Made by a program: the position numbers and the translations under genes
Part shown: positions 8,921-18,235 of the stretch, piece after piece
Numbering within the stretch: position 1 is the stretch's first letter
Layout: each line of letters opens with the position of its first letter
Source: Bacteroidaceae bacterium
GTDB lineage: Bacteria; Bacteroidota; Bacteroidia; Bacteroidales; Bacteroidaceae
DNA length: 53,637 nt
NCBI GenBank assembly: GCA_017621515.1
Contig: JAGASY010000089.1
Location: 1 to 53,637 of the forward strand
Direction: 5' to 3'
Notes under the pieces: generated by a model
What the model was told of the DNA's origin: nothing
The model's input: the letters and a program-made list of their open reading frames with translations, nothing else
Database searches by the model: none

Positions 8921-9321
8921 TCCTTACGTCCTCCAACATATACCATCTTGTCATAATTTTTCCATTCCCTCTGTGTTCTGAAGCCATTGCGCGCAAAATC
9001 TTCCACATGACGCTTGTGTACAACTGCGGTCAGCGCAATCCCACTCATTAGATCTGCCACAATCCTGCTGAGCAAAGCATCAATGAGCGAAGAATCGTCG
9101 CTCTTGATATAATAGTTGTCGATGCAGGATTCACGCTCTTTCTCCTTTACCGGAATGAATCCATTTACACCTTCATTCTCTACGGCAACATACCATCTGT
9201 GATGGCGAGAAGTTTTGAAAGGATAATTATTGTTGAGCCTCAGCACTGCCGCATTCATCACCAGCGGTGCCACAAGTTCATAAAGGCGAGGAGACGTACC
9301 TTCTAAAATCTCAATATTCAT
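8917..9321 (-). CDS. Small GNAT-like protein linked to IbrAB
   Basis: This 134-residue protein was not firmly recognised. It has the shape of a reduced N-acetyltransferase: a beta-rich middle (HHRWYVAVENEGVNGFIPV), DNYYIKSDDSSLIDALLSRI, then ALTAVVHKRHVEDFARNGFRTQREWKNYDKMVY. That last part resembles the final beta-alpha-beta unit of GNAT folds, in which an 'F.rnGF' motif is common. No clear acetyl-CoA pyrophosphate loop (Q/RxxGxG/A) is visible, so it may be degenerate. It is first in the overlapping trio with the IbrA- and IbrB-like genes, and a promoter lies about 145 bases upstream. Confidence 0.7.
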   Translation of the reverse strand: MNIEILEGTSPRLYELVAPLVMNAAVLRLNNNYPFKTSRHHRWYVAVENEGVNGFIPVKEKERESCIDNYYIKSDDSSLIDALLSRIVADLMSGIALTAVVHKRHVEDFARNGFRTQREWKNYDKMVYVGGRKE

Positions 9322-9469
9322 AAAACAATCATTTTGATTCTTGCCTATCCCGACTTCCGAATCATGAAAATCCCTGTTTTATAAAGAAGAAACATCAGTT
9401 GCCCCATCTGTAAATAAGCAGGCAGATTTCATGAATCATCAAAGCCAAGTTGTATAATAAGCCATGCAA

Positions 9470-9477
9470 AAGTACGA
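9470..9477 (-). promoter_or_regulatory. Promoter of the GNAT-IbrA-IbrB operon
   Basis: The minus strand reads TACTTTTG then CATGG, an exact TAnnTTTG match. A GGTTG sequence lies about 21 bases further upstream as a possible -33 element. The 5' leader would be about 145 bases with no recognised RNA motif. Confidence 0.55.
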
Positions 9478-9561
9478 CAAATACCCTATTTTATTCAACC
9501 TGTCATCTTATTTTTTGTGAAAAGCTATGCCGATAAACCACTTCATTTTTCATCTGACTCA

Positions 9562-10349
9562 ATTGACAAAATGATATTTTCGCCCAAAATGGAAATTTAA
9601 CATTTCGAGCGGTTTTTTGCCGATGGCGAAGAGACGAAATTTTCATTACAGAGATAAATAATTGATAATCAATTCAATACAAAATTTTCAAAAACGCTCA
9701 AAAAATCGCGCCGGACGTAATTTTTTGAAATTTCTGAATGTTTTAGTAATCTATTGATTATTAACATGTTACATCTAAACTCTCCGTTTTTTCCTTCAAA
9801 TCGCCCCAAAAAAACATTCGTTTTTCAGCTTCTGTTCAGACGCGCTTTCAAAACAGGATTTATACAATTCTTAACATTTCAGCCGAGGTTCGCCGGCTTT
9901 TTTCCCCTTTCACAGTGCGATTTCAAAAAATCTACACTGAAAATTTCTCCAATCTACTAAGCGCGCAAATTTGTAGCGCACTGCAGAGAAATTTACAAGG
10001 CGCTGAAAAAGTGGCGACAGTGCGCTGGAAATATCAAAACTTAGTAGATTGGAGAAAAGAATTCTTCGCCAAGGATAAACAAATGTAAAAGAGCTGTCAA
10101 AAACGAAACATAATTTCACATTTCAATGAGGTGTTTGAAAATGCACGTAGAATCCACGTTTTCCGATAAAAGTTCGGCGCGGTCGATTTTGACGCGTGCC
10201 AGCAGGCTTGGAATTTTAACATTCAACAAAATCAGGAAGAAAGTATTCCGCCTTATTTACTATCATTTTGCTTTATTCTTATTTCTTTTTTGCGACAAAA
10301 CCGTTTTTCACTTCTCTTCTTTTTTCGCTGTTGGCACGTTTTTTGTAGG
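9562..10349 (-). repeat. Long intergenic repeat, copy B (minus orientation)
   Basis: This copy reads in reverse relative to A, C and D. Its left end carries TTGACAAAATGATATTTTC (9563-9581), and ATACAATTCTTAACATTT lies near 9863-9880. The core holds several GCGCACTG-like units. A perfect 16-bp inverted repeat encloses the core: TCTCCAATCTACTAAG at 9946-9961 and its complement at 10040-10055. The outer right end is the most diverged of all copies but stops at almost the same length (about 788 bp). Confidence 0.82.
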
Positions 10350-10381
10350 GTGTCTGAATACTTGCTTTTAAAGTTATAAGT

Positions 10382-10490
10382 TTATGTGGATATAGACTCC
10401 TCTTTTGGGATTATGCGGGTGTCGTCACAGATTCCTCTGTTTTGGTTAAGTGGTTGTCTTCACAGACTCCTCCGTATGGTTTAAGTAGGG
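10382..10490 (+). repeat. Cluster of short CAGACTCC elements
   Basis: Three imperfect direct copies of the short element follow one another: ATGTGGATATAGACTCCTC, ATGCGGGTGTCGTCACAGAT and AAGTGGTTGTCTTCACAGAC. They start about 32 bases beyond long repeat copy B, like the short elements that flank the other long copies. Confidence 0.7.
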
Positions 10491-10552
10491 ATGAGGGTGT
10501 ATCAAAATAGAAATGACCACTCTGGAAAGTTACAGATTATAACTGACAATTC

Positions 10553-10601
10553 AAAAAGAGTTGTATAAAACTCTATTTGGGATAATTATACGGCTCTTTT
10601 T
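10553..10601. terminator. AT-rich inverted repeat, possible bidirectional terminator
   Basis: AAAAAGAGTTGTATA is followed by TATACGGCTCTTTTT, whose complement differs at two positions. The A-run and T-run at the outer ends would give a terminator on either strand. No gene ends next to it, so the role is unclear. Confidence 0.4.
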
Positions 10602-10897
10602 CTTCTCTTTTATGGTGTATAAGTTTCAGTTTGTAAGTTTGTCTTTGCTGAATTTAAATTTTGCACCCTCCGCTTAAAAATAAAAACACGCCCACTAAAT
10701 CGACTTTCTCAAAAATGACAAAATGAAAAGTTGCGTTGAGTATAGTTTTATTTGCAAACTTTTCCGCTGCAATCATGCCGTCTTTTTCCATTGAAATTCC
10801 TCTGGTAAACAAAAGGGAAGAACAGTATTTAAATGGAAATCTTGAAGTAAGTCACATTATGCACCCGAAAAAAAGAGCGGAAGTCACAGGAAATGAC

Positions 10898-10905
10898 TAT
10901 CTTTG
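10898..10905 (+). promoter_or_regulatory. -7 element of the alaS promoter
   Basis: TATCTTTG followed by CACC matches TAnnTTTG exactly, about 100 bases before the alaS start codon. The stretch 10602-10897 otherwise holds nothing that I can support. Confidence 0.65.
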
Positions 10906-11003
10906 CACCTCCTACGAACCATATTTTAGTCTGTTCGCATATCTTACAGACAGTACATTGTAGATGAAACAGAAGAAAAATAGAGTAAAAAGATAATACA
11001 ACA

Positions 11004-13619
11004 ATGACAGCTAAGGAAATCAGAGAGTCTTTCAAGAAATTCTTTGAAAGCAAAGAACACCTTATTGTTCCGTCAGCTCCGATGGTCATCAAGGATGACC
11101 CGACGCTGATGTTCACCAATGCCGGCATGAACCAGTTCAAGGACATCATTCTCGGCAATGTGCAACCAAAGTGCCGCCGTATGACAGACACACAGAAATG
11201 TCTGCGTGTCAGCGGAAAGCACAACGACCTTGAAGAGGTTGGGCACGACACATACCATCACACAATGTTTGAGATGCTCGGCAACTGGAGCTTCGGCGAC
11301 TATTTCAAGAAGGAAGCCATTTCGTGGGCTTGGGAGTATCTTGTCGATGTGCTCAAACTTAATCCGAAAGACCTCTATGCAACCGTGTTCGAGGGTGCAC
11401 CGGAGGAAGGCTTGGAGCGTGATAATGAGGCTGCGGCTATCTGGGAACAGTATCTGCCGAAAGACCATATCATCAATGGAAACAAGCATGACAATTTCTG
11501 GGAAATGGGCGATACAGGCCCTTGCGGTCCTTGTTCCGAGATTCATATTGATTCGCGTAGTGAGGAGGAGAAAGCACTGGTTCCCGGTGCACAGATGGTG
11601 AACAAAGACCATCCGCAGGTGATAGAGATATGGAACCTCGTGTTCATGCAGTATAACCGTAAGGCAGACCATTCTCTCGAACCGCTTCCAGCCAAGGTGA
11701 TAGATACCGGTATGGGATTTGAGCGTCTTGTGCGCACCATGCAGGGAAAGACTTCCAATTACGATACAGATGTGTTCCAGCCGATTATCAAGGTCATCGG
11801 TGACATGTCGGGATTGAAGTATGGTGACAGCGAGAAGACTGATGTGGCAATGCGCGTTGTTGCCGACCACCTCCGTGCCATTGCCTTCTCTATTGCTGAC
11901 GGTCAGCTGCCGAGCAATGCCAAAGCAGGATATGTGATAAGACGAATCCTTCGCCGTGCAGTGCGCTACGGATATACTTTCCTCGGACAGAAAGAAGCCT
12001 TCATCTATCGTCTTGTGCCTGTACTCATCGCTGAAATGGGAGACGCTTTCCCAGAGATTGCTGCACAGAAGGAGCTTATCATGAAGGTGATGAAGGAAGA
12101 GGAGGATTCTTTCCTACGTACTCTTGAAAACGGTATCCGTCTGCTCAATGGAGTCATGGAGGAGACGAAGGCTGAAGGCAAGACGGTCATTGATGGAAGC
12201 AAGGCATTCACTCTTTTCGACACATTCGGATTCCCTCTCGACCTTACAGAACTTATCTGTCGCGAGAACGGACTTTCTGTCGATGAAGAGGGCTTTAATG
12301 TGGAGATGCAGAAGCAGAAGGAGCGTGCCCGCAATGCAGCTGCTGTTGAGACTGGCGACTGGGTAGTGCTTCGCGAAGGCGAAAGTGCGTTTGTGGGTTA
12401 TGACTACACGGAACATAACTGCCGCATACTCAAGTATCGTGAGGTGAAGCAGAAGAAAAACACTTTGTTCGAGGTTGTGCTCGACACCACTCCGTTCTAT
12501 GCGGAAATGGGTGGAGAAGTCGGTGATACCGGTGTACTTGTGAGCGAGGACGAAACCATTGAGATTCTTGACACCAAGAAAGAGAACAATCTTCCGATAC
12601 ATCTTGTCGATAAACTTCCTCAGAACCCTGAAGCAGAGTTCATGGCATGTGTCGATGTGGAAAGACGTCGCGCCATTGAGGCGAACCATACTTGTACTCA
12701 CTTGCTCGATGAGGCTTTGCGTGAAGTGCTTGGTACTCATGTAGAGCAGAAAGGCTCGTATGTATGTGCCGACAGTTTGCGTTTCGACTTCTCTCATTTC
12801 GAGAAAGTCACTCCGGAACAGCTTCGTGAGGTGGAACATCTTGTCAACGAGAAGATACGTCAGGACATTCCGTTGAAGGAGTATCGCGACTGTCCTATTG
12901 AGGAGGCAAAGAAGCTTGGTGCCATAGCCCTCTTCGGAGAGAAGTACGGCGACAAGGTGCGTGTGGTACAGTTCGGCACATCAGTGGAATTTTGCGGAGG
13001 TTGTCATGCAAGCAGTACCGGACGTCTGGGAATGGTGCGCATCGTAAGCGAAAGTTCTGTGGCAGCCGGTGTGCGCCGTATCGAAGCTATCACAGGGAAG
13101 AAGGTGGAAGAGGCGATGGATGTCCTCATAGATAATATTGCAGATCTTCGCGCACTCTTCAACAATGCTCCAGACCTTGTGGCTGCGATAAAGAAGTATA
13201 TTGAAGACAATGCAGAACTAAGAAAACAGGTTGATGAGTTCAAGGCACAGAAAGTGGGCGAGTTCAAGGCAAAGCTCATAGAAAACGCCAAGACGGTGAA
13301 CGGTGTGACGGTGATTGCCGCTGTGGCTCCGGTGGATGCACAGGGTGCTAAAGACATGGCATTCCAGTTGCGCGCTCAGTTCCCGGAGAACCTTGTGGTT
13401 GCGATTGGTTCTGCACTCGGAGGAAAACCGGGTATTACCGTTGCGTTTAGTGACGACCTTGTGAAGGAAGGCAAGAATGCCGGAAAGATTGTCCGTGAGG
13501 CGGCAAAACTTATTCAGGGCGGCGGTGGAGGTCAACCTCACTTTGCCACTGCGGGCGGCAAGAATGCAGAAGGTCTGCAGGCTGCTGTGGATAAAGTCGT
13601 CGAACTTGCAGAATTATAA
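11004..13619 (+). CDS. alaS: Alanyl-tRNA synthetase
   Basis: This 871-residue cytoplasmic class II synthetase charges tRNA-Ala. The N-terminal catalytic core contains [34 protein letters not shown] and [10 protein letters not shown]. The central editing domain carries the zinc-binding HxxxH in [13 protein letters not shown] and the CGGCH motif (near base 12993). A coiled C-terminal C-Ala region follows, ending with [16 protein letters not shown] (DHHA1-type) and a short helical tail. The length is normal for bacterial AlaRS. It is monocistronic, with a promoter at 10898 and a shared terminator after the gene. Confidence 0.98.
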   Translation: MTAKEIRESFKKFFESKEHLIVPSAPMVIKDDPTLMFTNAGMNQFKDIILGNVQPKCRRMTDTQKCLRVSGKHNDLEEVGHDTYHHTMFEMLGNWSFGDYFKKEAISWAWEYLVDVLKLNPKDLYATVFEGAPEEGLERDNEAAAIWEQYLPKDHIINGNKHDNFWEMGDTGPCGPCSEIHIDSRSEEEKALVPGAQMVNKDHPQVIEIWNLVFMQYNRKADHSLEPLPAKVIDTGMGFERLVRTMQGKTSNYDTDVFQPIIKVIGDMSGLKYGDSEKTDVAMRVVADHLRAIAFSIADGQLPSNAKAGYVIRRILRRAVRYGYTFLGQKEAFIYRLVPVLIAEMGDAFPEIAAQKELIMKVMKEEEDSFLRTLENGIRLLNGVMEETKAEGKTVIDGSKAFTLFDTFGFPLDLTELICRENGLSVDEEGFNVEMQKQKERARNAAAVETGDWVVLREGESAFVGYDYTEHNCRILKYREVKQKKNTLFEVVLDTTPFYAEMGGEVGDTGVLVSEDETIEILDTKKENNLPIHLVDKLPQNPEAEFMACVDVERRRAIEANHTCTHLLDEALREVLGTHVEQKGSYVCADSLRFDFSHFEKVTPEQLREVEHLVNEKIRQDIPLKEYRDCPIEEAKKLGAIALFGEKYGDKVRVVQFGTSVEFCGGCHASSTGRLGMVRIVSESSVAAGVRRIEAITGKKVEEAMDVLIDNIADLRALFNNAPDLVAAIKKYIEDNAELRKQVDEFKAQKVGEFKAKLIENAKTVNGVTVIAAVAPVDAQGAKDMAFQLRAQFPENLVVAIGSALGGKPGITVAFSDDLVKEGKNAGKIVREAAKLIQGGGGGQPHFATAGGKNAEGLQAAVDKVVELAEL

Positions 13620-13648
13620 ATTTAATGTTTAGTTGATTAAATGTTCCG

Positions 13649-13700
13649 TCCGGAAACCAGATTCATGGCAACATGCCTGTCATCGGGTTTCCGGATTTTC
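13649..13700. terminator. Bidirectional terminator between alaS and the S41 gene
   Basis: TCCGGAAACC (13649-13658) pairs with GGTTTCCGGA (13686-13695), followed on the plus strand by TTTTCTTTTG. It sits between two convergent genes and can serve alaS on the plus strand. Confidence 0.75.
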
Positions 13701-13711
13701 TTTTGATTTTT

Positions 13712-16249
13712 TCAGCGTGAAAGCATACGGAGTGCGGTGGTCACACATTTGTCTGTCTTGTCGATGAAATATGACTGGTAATCTTCCTCAACCGGAATGT
13801 CCGGCATGAAACCTTTGCCGACAAACTCTGTACCATCGGGGGCTGTGTCGTGTTTGGAACAGATGTTTGCCCATGTCGTGGTGCCGGGTATCAGCGGAAT
13901 GCGTACCCCATTGCCCGTACTTCCTCCGGTAGGTTGCCCAATCAGGACACCTCGTTTCATGCTGACAAATATTCCGCAGAAGTCTTCGGCAGCAGAGAAT
14001 GTACCGTTGTCAATGAGCACAACTACCGGTTTGTCATAGATTGTTTTGTTTTCGATTGGTTGCATATATCCGGACGGTTGTTCATACCAAGTGTCTTTGT
14101 AGCCCCATGATGTGAATGCCGGTATGTGTTGCGGACTTTTCCAAGAGGCTGTTTTGATGCTGTCGGCACTCAGATGTCGAAGAATATAGTCCGCATTGCC
14201 GCTGTTTCCTCCTCCGTTGCCGCGTAAGTCGATGATAAGTGCTCGGGTCTGAAGCAATTCGGAGTAGCAACTGTCGAACATTTCCTTCAGTTCTGAATAG
14301 CCGAAAGAAGAAATCTTCAGATAGCCGATTCCGTTCCTTATCTTTGAGAACTTCATAATTTCTTCTTCGCGTGGCAAGTCCCATTTTTCACCGCCGACCT
14401 TGACGCTGAGTGCAAAATTCCGTTTCCCGTCCTTGATTCCGAGTGTGAGATATTCTCCCGCCTCACGTTTCGTCAGTCCGAAATTTTCATAAACGACATA
14501 CTTTGTCCATTGCGGTGTTGAGGACGGCACGTATGGAATCAAATATTCACGGGCATAATCAGTGACAGGCAGACCGGCTACGGTTGTGATTTCGACACCT
14601 CGTCGTATGCCTTTGCCGATAAGGGTGGAACTGAACACCTTGTCCACATACACCTTGTCGCCAATGAGTTTTGTGGTCAGCGGAAGAGATTTGTCGTTTC
14701 CTCCTATTATATATGTGTGCCCGTCGTGCAGCTGTGCCGCCATGTATTTAAGCAGTCTGACCGCTTCCGCATCGCTCTTTGCGGCTTCCATCCGAGGAAT
14801 CATTTCTACATAAAGACTATCCCAGTCAATATCCACTCTGTTCATGAATGCAAAGTTCTGCTTGACTCCTGCCCACAGACGGCTCAGCCCGAGCAGGCGC
14901 TTGGTCTTGTCATCGGTTTTATTTGTTGCCGGCTCTTCGCTGCCTTTGAAATAGTTTCGTGTAGTCCAGTCTTTCGGAATACATATCTCTCCTTCCGTCG
15001 TGGCTTTCATGAAATAGCCTTTGCCCTCCTTGTCTGTGGCAAATCCATAGAATGTGCATGTGCCTTCTTCGTAAGTGGCAACCATGTCAGGTTTCACTAT
15101 CACGCGTCCGAGCATATCCTTATACGATTGGAAGATGCTTCTGATGAGTTCAGATTCTTCTTTGCCGATGTGTCCAACCCCGATTCGCACTCCTCTTGTC
15201 CATCCTTTGCCCCATCCGCGCTGCCATGTGAAGCCACTGCAGTCACTGTTGAAATTTCCGGTGTATTTCACTTCCGTTTTAGATATGCCCGGACGTTGGG
15301 ACAGTGCGTCGTAGATGGAATCCAGTCTGCTCACATCTGTGTATTCAGTCACACCGTTGTTGAAAAAGTCTGTAAACTCCCAATTTACCGGTATGCAGAT
15401 TTCATCATCAAACGTGGCGCACATGAAGTTGACGCTTCTGTCGGGTTTTAGTCGGTTCAACGAGGCTATCAAGAACCGTTTGCCGACTTCATCTTTAATC
15501 ATGACAGAATGGTTGTACTTGATAAGATTGACCGCCTTTTTGCTGTTCATGAACGACATGAACACTTTCTGAAGGGCAAGATAATCCGCTTTGTTCCCGT
15601 CTTTTATGCTGTATCTCATTCCTGTGGTCCATCCTTTTCCCTCACCGCGCTGAAAAAGGAAAGAACCTCGTTTGCCTGTAAATCTCACCCTCACCGAGTC
15701 CACTCCACGTCCCCGGCTTATCTTCTTGAAGGCTTGCATGATGGGCGAGAAATCCGCTACAGCGGCTTCACCCTCGCTGCGCATTGTCTTGTTGGTCACG
15801 ACAGAAAAATATTCTCCTGCGTCGAACAGCAGATAGCCGTTGTTGCCACCCCAGAATGCCGAGACATTCAGATGGTTCATCAATTCGTTGTTGAGCGGCT
15901 TGTTGGGATTATAGACAATCGTACTGCAAATCGTGTCTTTGTATGCGTATCTCACGCACTTGTCCGTAGCCGGATTGACATTTTTCCAAGCTTCTTCGTA
16001 TGTTTTCAGAAGCAATTCCGCATCTGCTGCCGATAACGCGTCACGCTTCGACTTGAAATCGTAGCGGACTTCCTGCCTCACCGCATTGCTGTCTTTTTGT
16101 TCGTAGCGGTACTCTATGCGATGCAAGGCATCGGGATACGCATCTATCAGTCGTTCTGTCACCTTGGCGATGTCTTCCTGTGCGCGGCTCGTCATGATGA
16201 TTGCGCCGAATAGTAGCGTCAACAAAATTCTTCTTTTCATATTTATCAA
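13712..16249 (-). CDS. Secreted S41-family peptidase with duplicated N-terminal domains
   Basis: This 845-residue exported protein has a signal peptide (MKRRILLTLLFGAIIMTSRA). The S41 (tail-specific protease) domain occupies about residues 560-835. It contains GYLKISSFGYSE, ALIIDLRGNGGGNSGNADY and NGTFSAAEDF, placing the nucleophile at Ser752. The first half holds at least two related segments of about 130-150 residues. Each has a GKGWT motif (RGEGKGWTTGMRY and RGWGKGWTRGVRI) and a later EICIP-W motif, and a third diverged copy may lie near the N-terminus. The start overlaps the preceding membrane-protein gene by 4 bases, so it belongs to the sigma-factor operon. The substrate is unknown; a cell-envelope role is inferred. 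Confidence 0.88.
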   Translation of the reverse strand: MINMKRRILLTLLFGAIIMTSRAQEDIAKVTERLIDAYPDALHRIEYRYEQKDSNAVRQEVRYDFKSKRDALSAADAELLLKTYEEAWKNVNPATDKCVRYAYKDTICSTIVYNPNKPLNNELMNHLNVSAFWGGNNGYLLFDAGEYFSVVTNKTMRSEGEAAVADFSPIMQAFKKISRGRGVDSVRVRFTGKRGSFLFQRGEGKGWTTGMRYSIKDGNKADYLALQKVFMSFMNSKKAVNLIKYNHSVMIKDEVGKRFLIASLNRLKPDRSVNFMCATFDDEICIPVNWEFTDFFNNGVTEYTDVSRLDSIYDALSQRPGISKTEVKYTGNFNSDCSGFTWQRGWGKGWTRGVRIGVGHIGKEESELIRSIFQSYKDMLGRVIVKPDMVATYEEGTCTFYGFATDKEGKGYFMKATTEGEICIPKDWTTRNYFKGSEEPATNKTDDKTKRLLGLSRLWAGVKQNFAFMNRVDIDWDSLYVEMIPRMEAAKSDAEAVRLLKYMAAQLHDGHTYIIGGNDKSLPLTTKLIGDKVYVDKVFSSTLIGKGIRRGVEITTVAGLPVTDYAREYLIPYVPSSTPQWTKYVVYENFGLTKREAGEYLTLGIKDGKRNFALSVKVGGEKWDLPREEEIMKFSKIRNGIGYLKISSFGYSELKEMFDSCYSELLQTRALIIDLRGNGGGNSGNADYILRHLSADSIKTASWKSPQHIPAFTSWGYKDTWYEQPSGYMQPIENKTIYDKPVVVLIDNGTFSAAEDFCGIFVSMKRGVLIGQPTGGSTGNGVRIPLIPGTTTWANICSKHDTAPDGTEFVGKGFMPDIPVEEDYQSYFIDKTDKCVTTALRMLSR

Positions 16250-16797
16250 TAGTTTAACTGTAATTCATTCCTTAATTCTTGATTTGCCGTCATTGCCAGT
16301 TCAAATCGTGCGGCAATCACTTCTTCCATGTTCACTTCTCTCACTTCCTGCACATGAACAGGTTTCTGCTCCTTTTCGGTCTTGCGTTCTGCAATGTGTC
16401 TTGGTGAGACTGACTCCACAGGTTGACTGACCACTTTTTTCTTACGATTCACCTTTCTCGTTTCTTCCTCGGGGACAATCACTGTTGCTGTTACAACCGT
16501 CGTGTCCTGCTTGGTGCAAGACACCTGATGCTCTTCTGCAACCTGTTGTGCGACAATCGGCTGTGCCGTCTCACTTTGTTTTTTCTTGGGCACACATATC
16601 CAAAGCAGCACAAATAGGGCGGCTGCCGATGACATGCCGATGTGGATGATGCGGCGGCGAAGAACCGTTTTTCGTTCCGCTTCCATCCGTTTCATGACTT
16701 TCTCGCCGAAGTCTTTCGGAAACTCAGTTTTCCGGGCATACTTGCGTTTCAATGCGCTCCGTATATCCTGTTCGTTACATGTATGTTCTCTTTCCAT
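16246..16797 (-). CDS. Single-pass membrane protein, possible anti-sigma factor
   Basis: This 183-residue protein has a charged cytoplasmic N-terminus (about residues 1-47, with KRKYARKTEFPKDFGEKVMKRMEAER), one transmembrane helix (about 52-68, IGMSSAAALFVLLWICV) and a Lys/Glu/Val-rich periplasmic tail. The order sigma factor - one-TM protein suggests an anti-sigma or regulatory partner, but no zinc-binding anti-sigma motif (HxxxCxxC) is seen. Its ATG begins immediately after the sigma factor's TGA (TGAATG), and its end overlaps the S41 gene by 4 bases. Confidence 0.75.
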   Translation of the reverse strand: MEREHTCNEQDIRSALKRKYARKTEFPKDFGEKVMKRMEAERKTVLRRRIIHIGMSSAAALFVLLWICVPKKKQSETAQPIVAQQVAEEHQVSCTKQDTTVVTATVIVPEEETRKVNRKKKVVSQPVESVSPRHIAERKTEKEQKPVHVQEVREVNMEEVIAARFELAMTANQELRNELQLNY

Positions 16798-17364
16798 TCA
16801 GTTTATATTCTGCTTAGTTTTTATGAATTTATATAGTTTGCGTCTGATTCTGTAGAGTCTGGACGAAAGAATGGTAGGTTCTGTGTCCATGATGTAAGCG
16901 ATGTCCCGCATAGAACGGTTCTCATAATAATAGAATGTCAACAGAGCTTTCTCGTCAGGCAATAAATGTTCGATAGACTGTTCCAGCAGTTGTATGCGCC
17001 TTTCTTCGTCCGTGTCTTCGTTGCTGATTGGTTCTGTGGTGGACGGATGGGCTGTGTATGGCTCTGTGGTGTCATAGAAAGGTACAAGAAGCGGCTTTTT
17101 ACGTTTAAGATGATTGATGGTACAATTGTAGGCAATACGCGAAATCCATGTGCTGAATGTCGCCTTGCTCTCATCGAATGAACTTATATGTTGGAAAGCC
17201 TTGACGAAAGTGTCTTGTGCCAGTTCTTCCGCATCGAGAGGAGAATCGACCAGACGGGCAATCTGCTCGAACACCTGTTTGCCATACAGTTCCAATATGG
17301 CATGGTGTCCGTTTCTGTTGCCTCTTGCCGCAGCGGCTATCATCCGGCTTTCCTTTGTGTCCAT
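16798..17364 (-). CDS. ECF-type sigma-70 factor
   Basis: This 188-residue RNA polymerase sigma factor has region 2 at about residues 20-90. Visible parts are LDAEELAQDTFVKAFQHISSF, FSTWISRIAYNCTINHL and a Lys-rich end. Region 4 lies at about 125-180 (LPDEKALLTFYYYENRSMRDIAYIMDTEPTILSSRLYRIRRKL) and is a standard helix-turn-helix. A Pro/Thr-rich linker separates them. It heads an operon with a membrane protein and a large secreted S41 peptidase, so it probably controls an envelope-related response, likely including its own operon. A TATCTTTG -7 element lies upstream. Confidence 0.93.
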   Translation of the reverse strand: MDTKESRMIAAAARGNRNGHHAILELYGKQVFEQIARLVDSPLDAEELAQDTFVKAFQHISSFDESKATFSTWISRIAYNCTINHLKRKKPLLVPFYDTTEPYTAHPSTTEPISNEDTDEERRIQLLEQSIEHLLPDEKALLTFYYYENRSMRDIAYIMDTEPTILSSRLYRIRRKLYKFIKTKQNIN

Positions 17365-17540
17365 TCTGCAATGATTGTCTGTTTATTGGTTTATACAACC
17401 AGATTGAAAAAATATTCTCTCTGCTTACATCTATTTTTTATAATTTAACACAGTGAGACATGTACATACTCTTTTTTTGTTCTCAGAGATTCTTTACGTG
17501 TTTTTAATGGAAAAAACAAACAGTATTGTCTTTGCCTTCT

Positions 17541-17548
17541 CAAAGATA
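17541..17548 (-). promoter_or_regulatory. -7 element upstream of the sigma-factor operon
   Basis: The minus strand reads TATCTTTG followed by AGAAGG, an exact TAnnTTTG match about 175 bases before the sigma factor start. Confidence 0.45.
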
Positions 17549-17612
17549 AGTGCTGTACAATTTTTATCCAAAAATCAGAAGCTGTTTGTTTTTATAGTTG
17601 TACTTGGTGTAG

Positions 17613-17711
17613 TTTAAGTGGTTGTTTTCACAGACTACCGCGCCACCTCCCCCAATGTCAGGGAAAGTAGCGCGGTAGCAACGGGGGAGTCTGTGAAAAC
17701 AACCACCTAAA
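17613..17711. repeat. Short palindromic element with 24-bp inverted arms
   Basis: The left arm (17613-17636) starts TTTAAGTGGTTGTTTTCACA and the right arm (17688-17711) is its near-perfect complement, ending in ACAACCACCTAAA. Nested pairs lie inside: TACCGCGC with GCGCGGTA, and CTCCCCC with GGGGGAG. It lies 12 bases after the PepSY lipoprotein gene's stop (minus strand), so it may also act as a terminator. It is the best preserved member of the short element family. Confidence 0.88.
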
Positions 17712-17723
17712 TGCGTCATTCAA

Positions 17724-18221
17724 TTAAGGAACAGGAGTGAACGGATAAATATTGTCATTCCCGTTTTCCACCATATCTTTGATAAGATTTCCTGTTTCTC
17801 CATAGAATAGGTGGTGTTCTTTTTGCCCTTTGGTTTCAACCTCAATGACATAGAACGTCATGTCTTTGCGTTCATATTTGTTTATGTCATCAATATTCCA
17901 TGTGCTGTATTCGCTCTCTGCCAGTGCCGACTGTACGGCTGCGGGTATCGATGATATGTTTCTGCCGAAATCGGTGTCGGTCATACACCATTGAGCATCT
18001 TTGTCAAACCATGCTTCGATTTCTGTACCTTGTGCATGAAACTCTGCTACATAGAATCCGACTTTTATCTCCCATTCCGCCCTTTCTGCATCCGGAAATC
18101 TGGTCTTGAATGCAGCCTGTACGGCTTCCGGCACATTGACTGTATCGTCGTCATCATCGCAGCTGCCTAATGTGAATATGCTACAGAGGGCTATCAGTGA
18201 TAAATATAGTATCTGTTTCAT
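17724..18221 (-). CDS. PepSY-like lipoprotein
   Basis: This 165-residue lipoprotein has signal peptide MKQILYLSLIALCSIFTLGSC with a lipobox (LGSC) followed by an Asp run. Two PepSY-like (DUF2874-type) repeats follow: PEAVQAAFKTRFPDAERAEWEI...GFYVAEFHAQGTEIEAWFDKDAQWC, and PAAVQSALAESEYSTWNIDDINKYERKDMTFYVIEVE. Such proteins are common in Bacteroidales envelopes and are often linked to two-component systems. It lies 14 bases after the related gene at 18236-18676 and forms an operon with it, divergent from the regulator at 18929. The ligand is unknown. Confidence 0.85.
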   Translation of the reverse strand: MKQILYLSLIALCSIFTLGSCDDDDDTVNVPEAVQAAFKTRFPDAERAEWEIKVGFYVAEFHAQGTEIEAWFDKDAQWCMTDTDFGRNISSIPAAVQSALAESEYSTWNIDDINKYERKDMTFYVIEVETKGQKEHHLFYGETGNLIKDMVENGNDNIYPFTPVP

Positions 18222-18235
18222 CTTTCCTGCTTGGA

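Noticed and set aside
9562..10349. The GCGCACTG-rich repeat core as a CRISPR array or origin iterons
   Set aside because: Units are few, of mixed orientation and unequal spacing, with no spacers, cas genes or replication gene nearby.
10736..10963. A 75-codon plus-strand frame before alaS
   Set aside because: It begins at TTG, overlaps the alaS promoter and has no recognisable motif or ribosome binding site.
13712..16249. The S41 gene's frames on the plus strand (for example 14717-15451)
   Set aside because: They are antisense shadows of a well supported gene with clear catalytic motifs.
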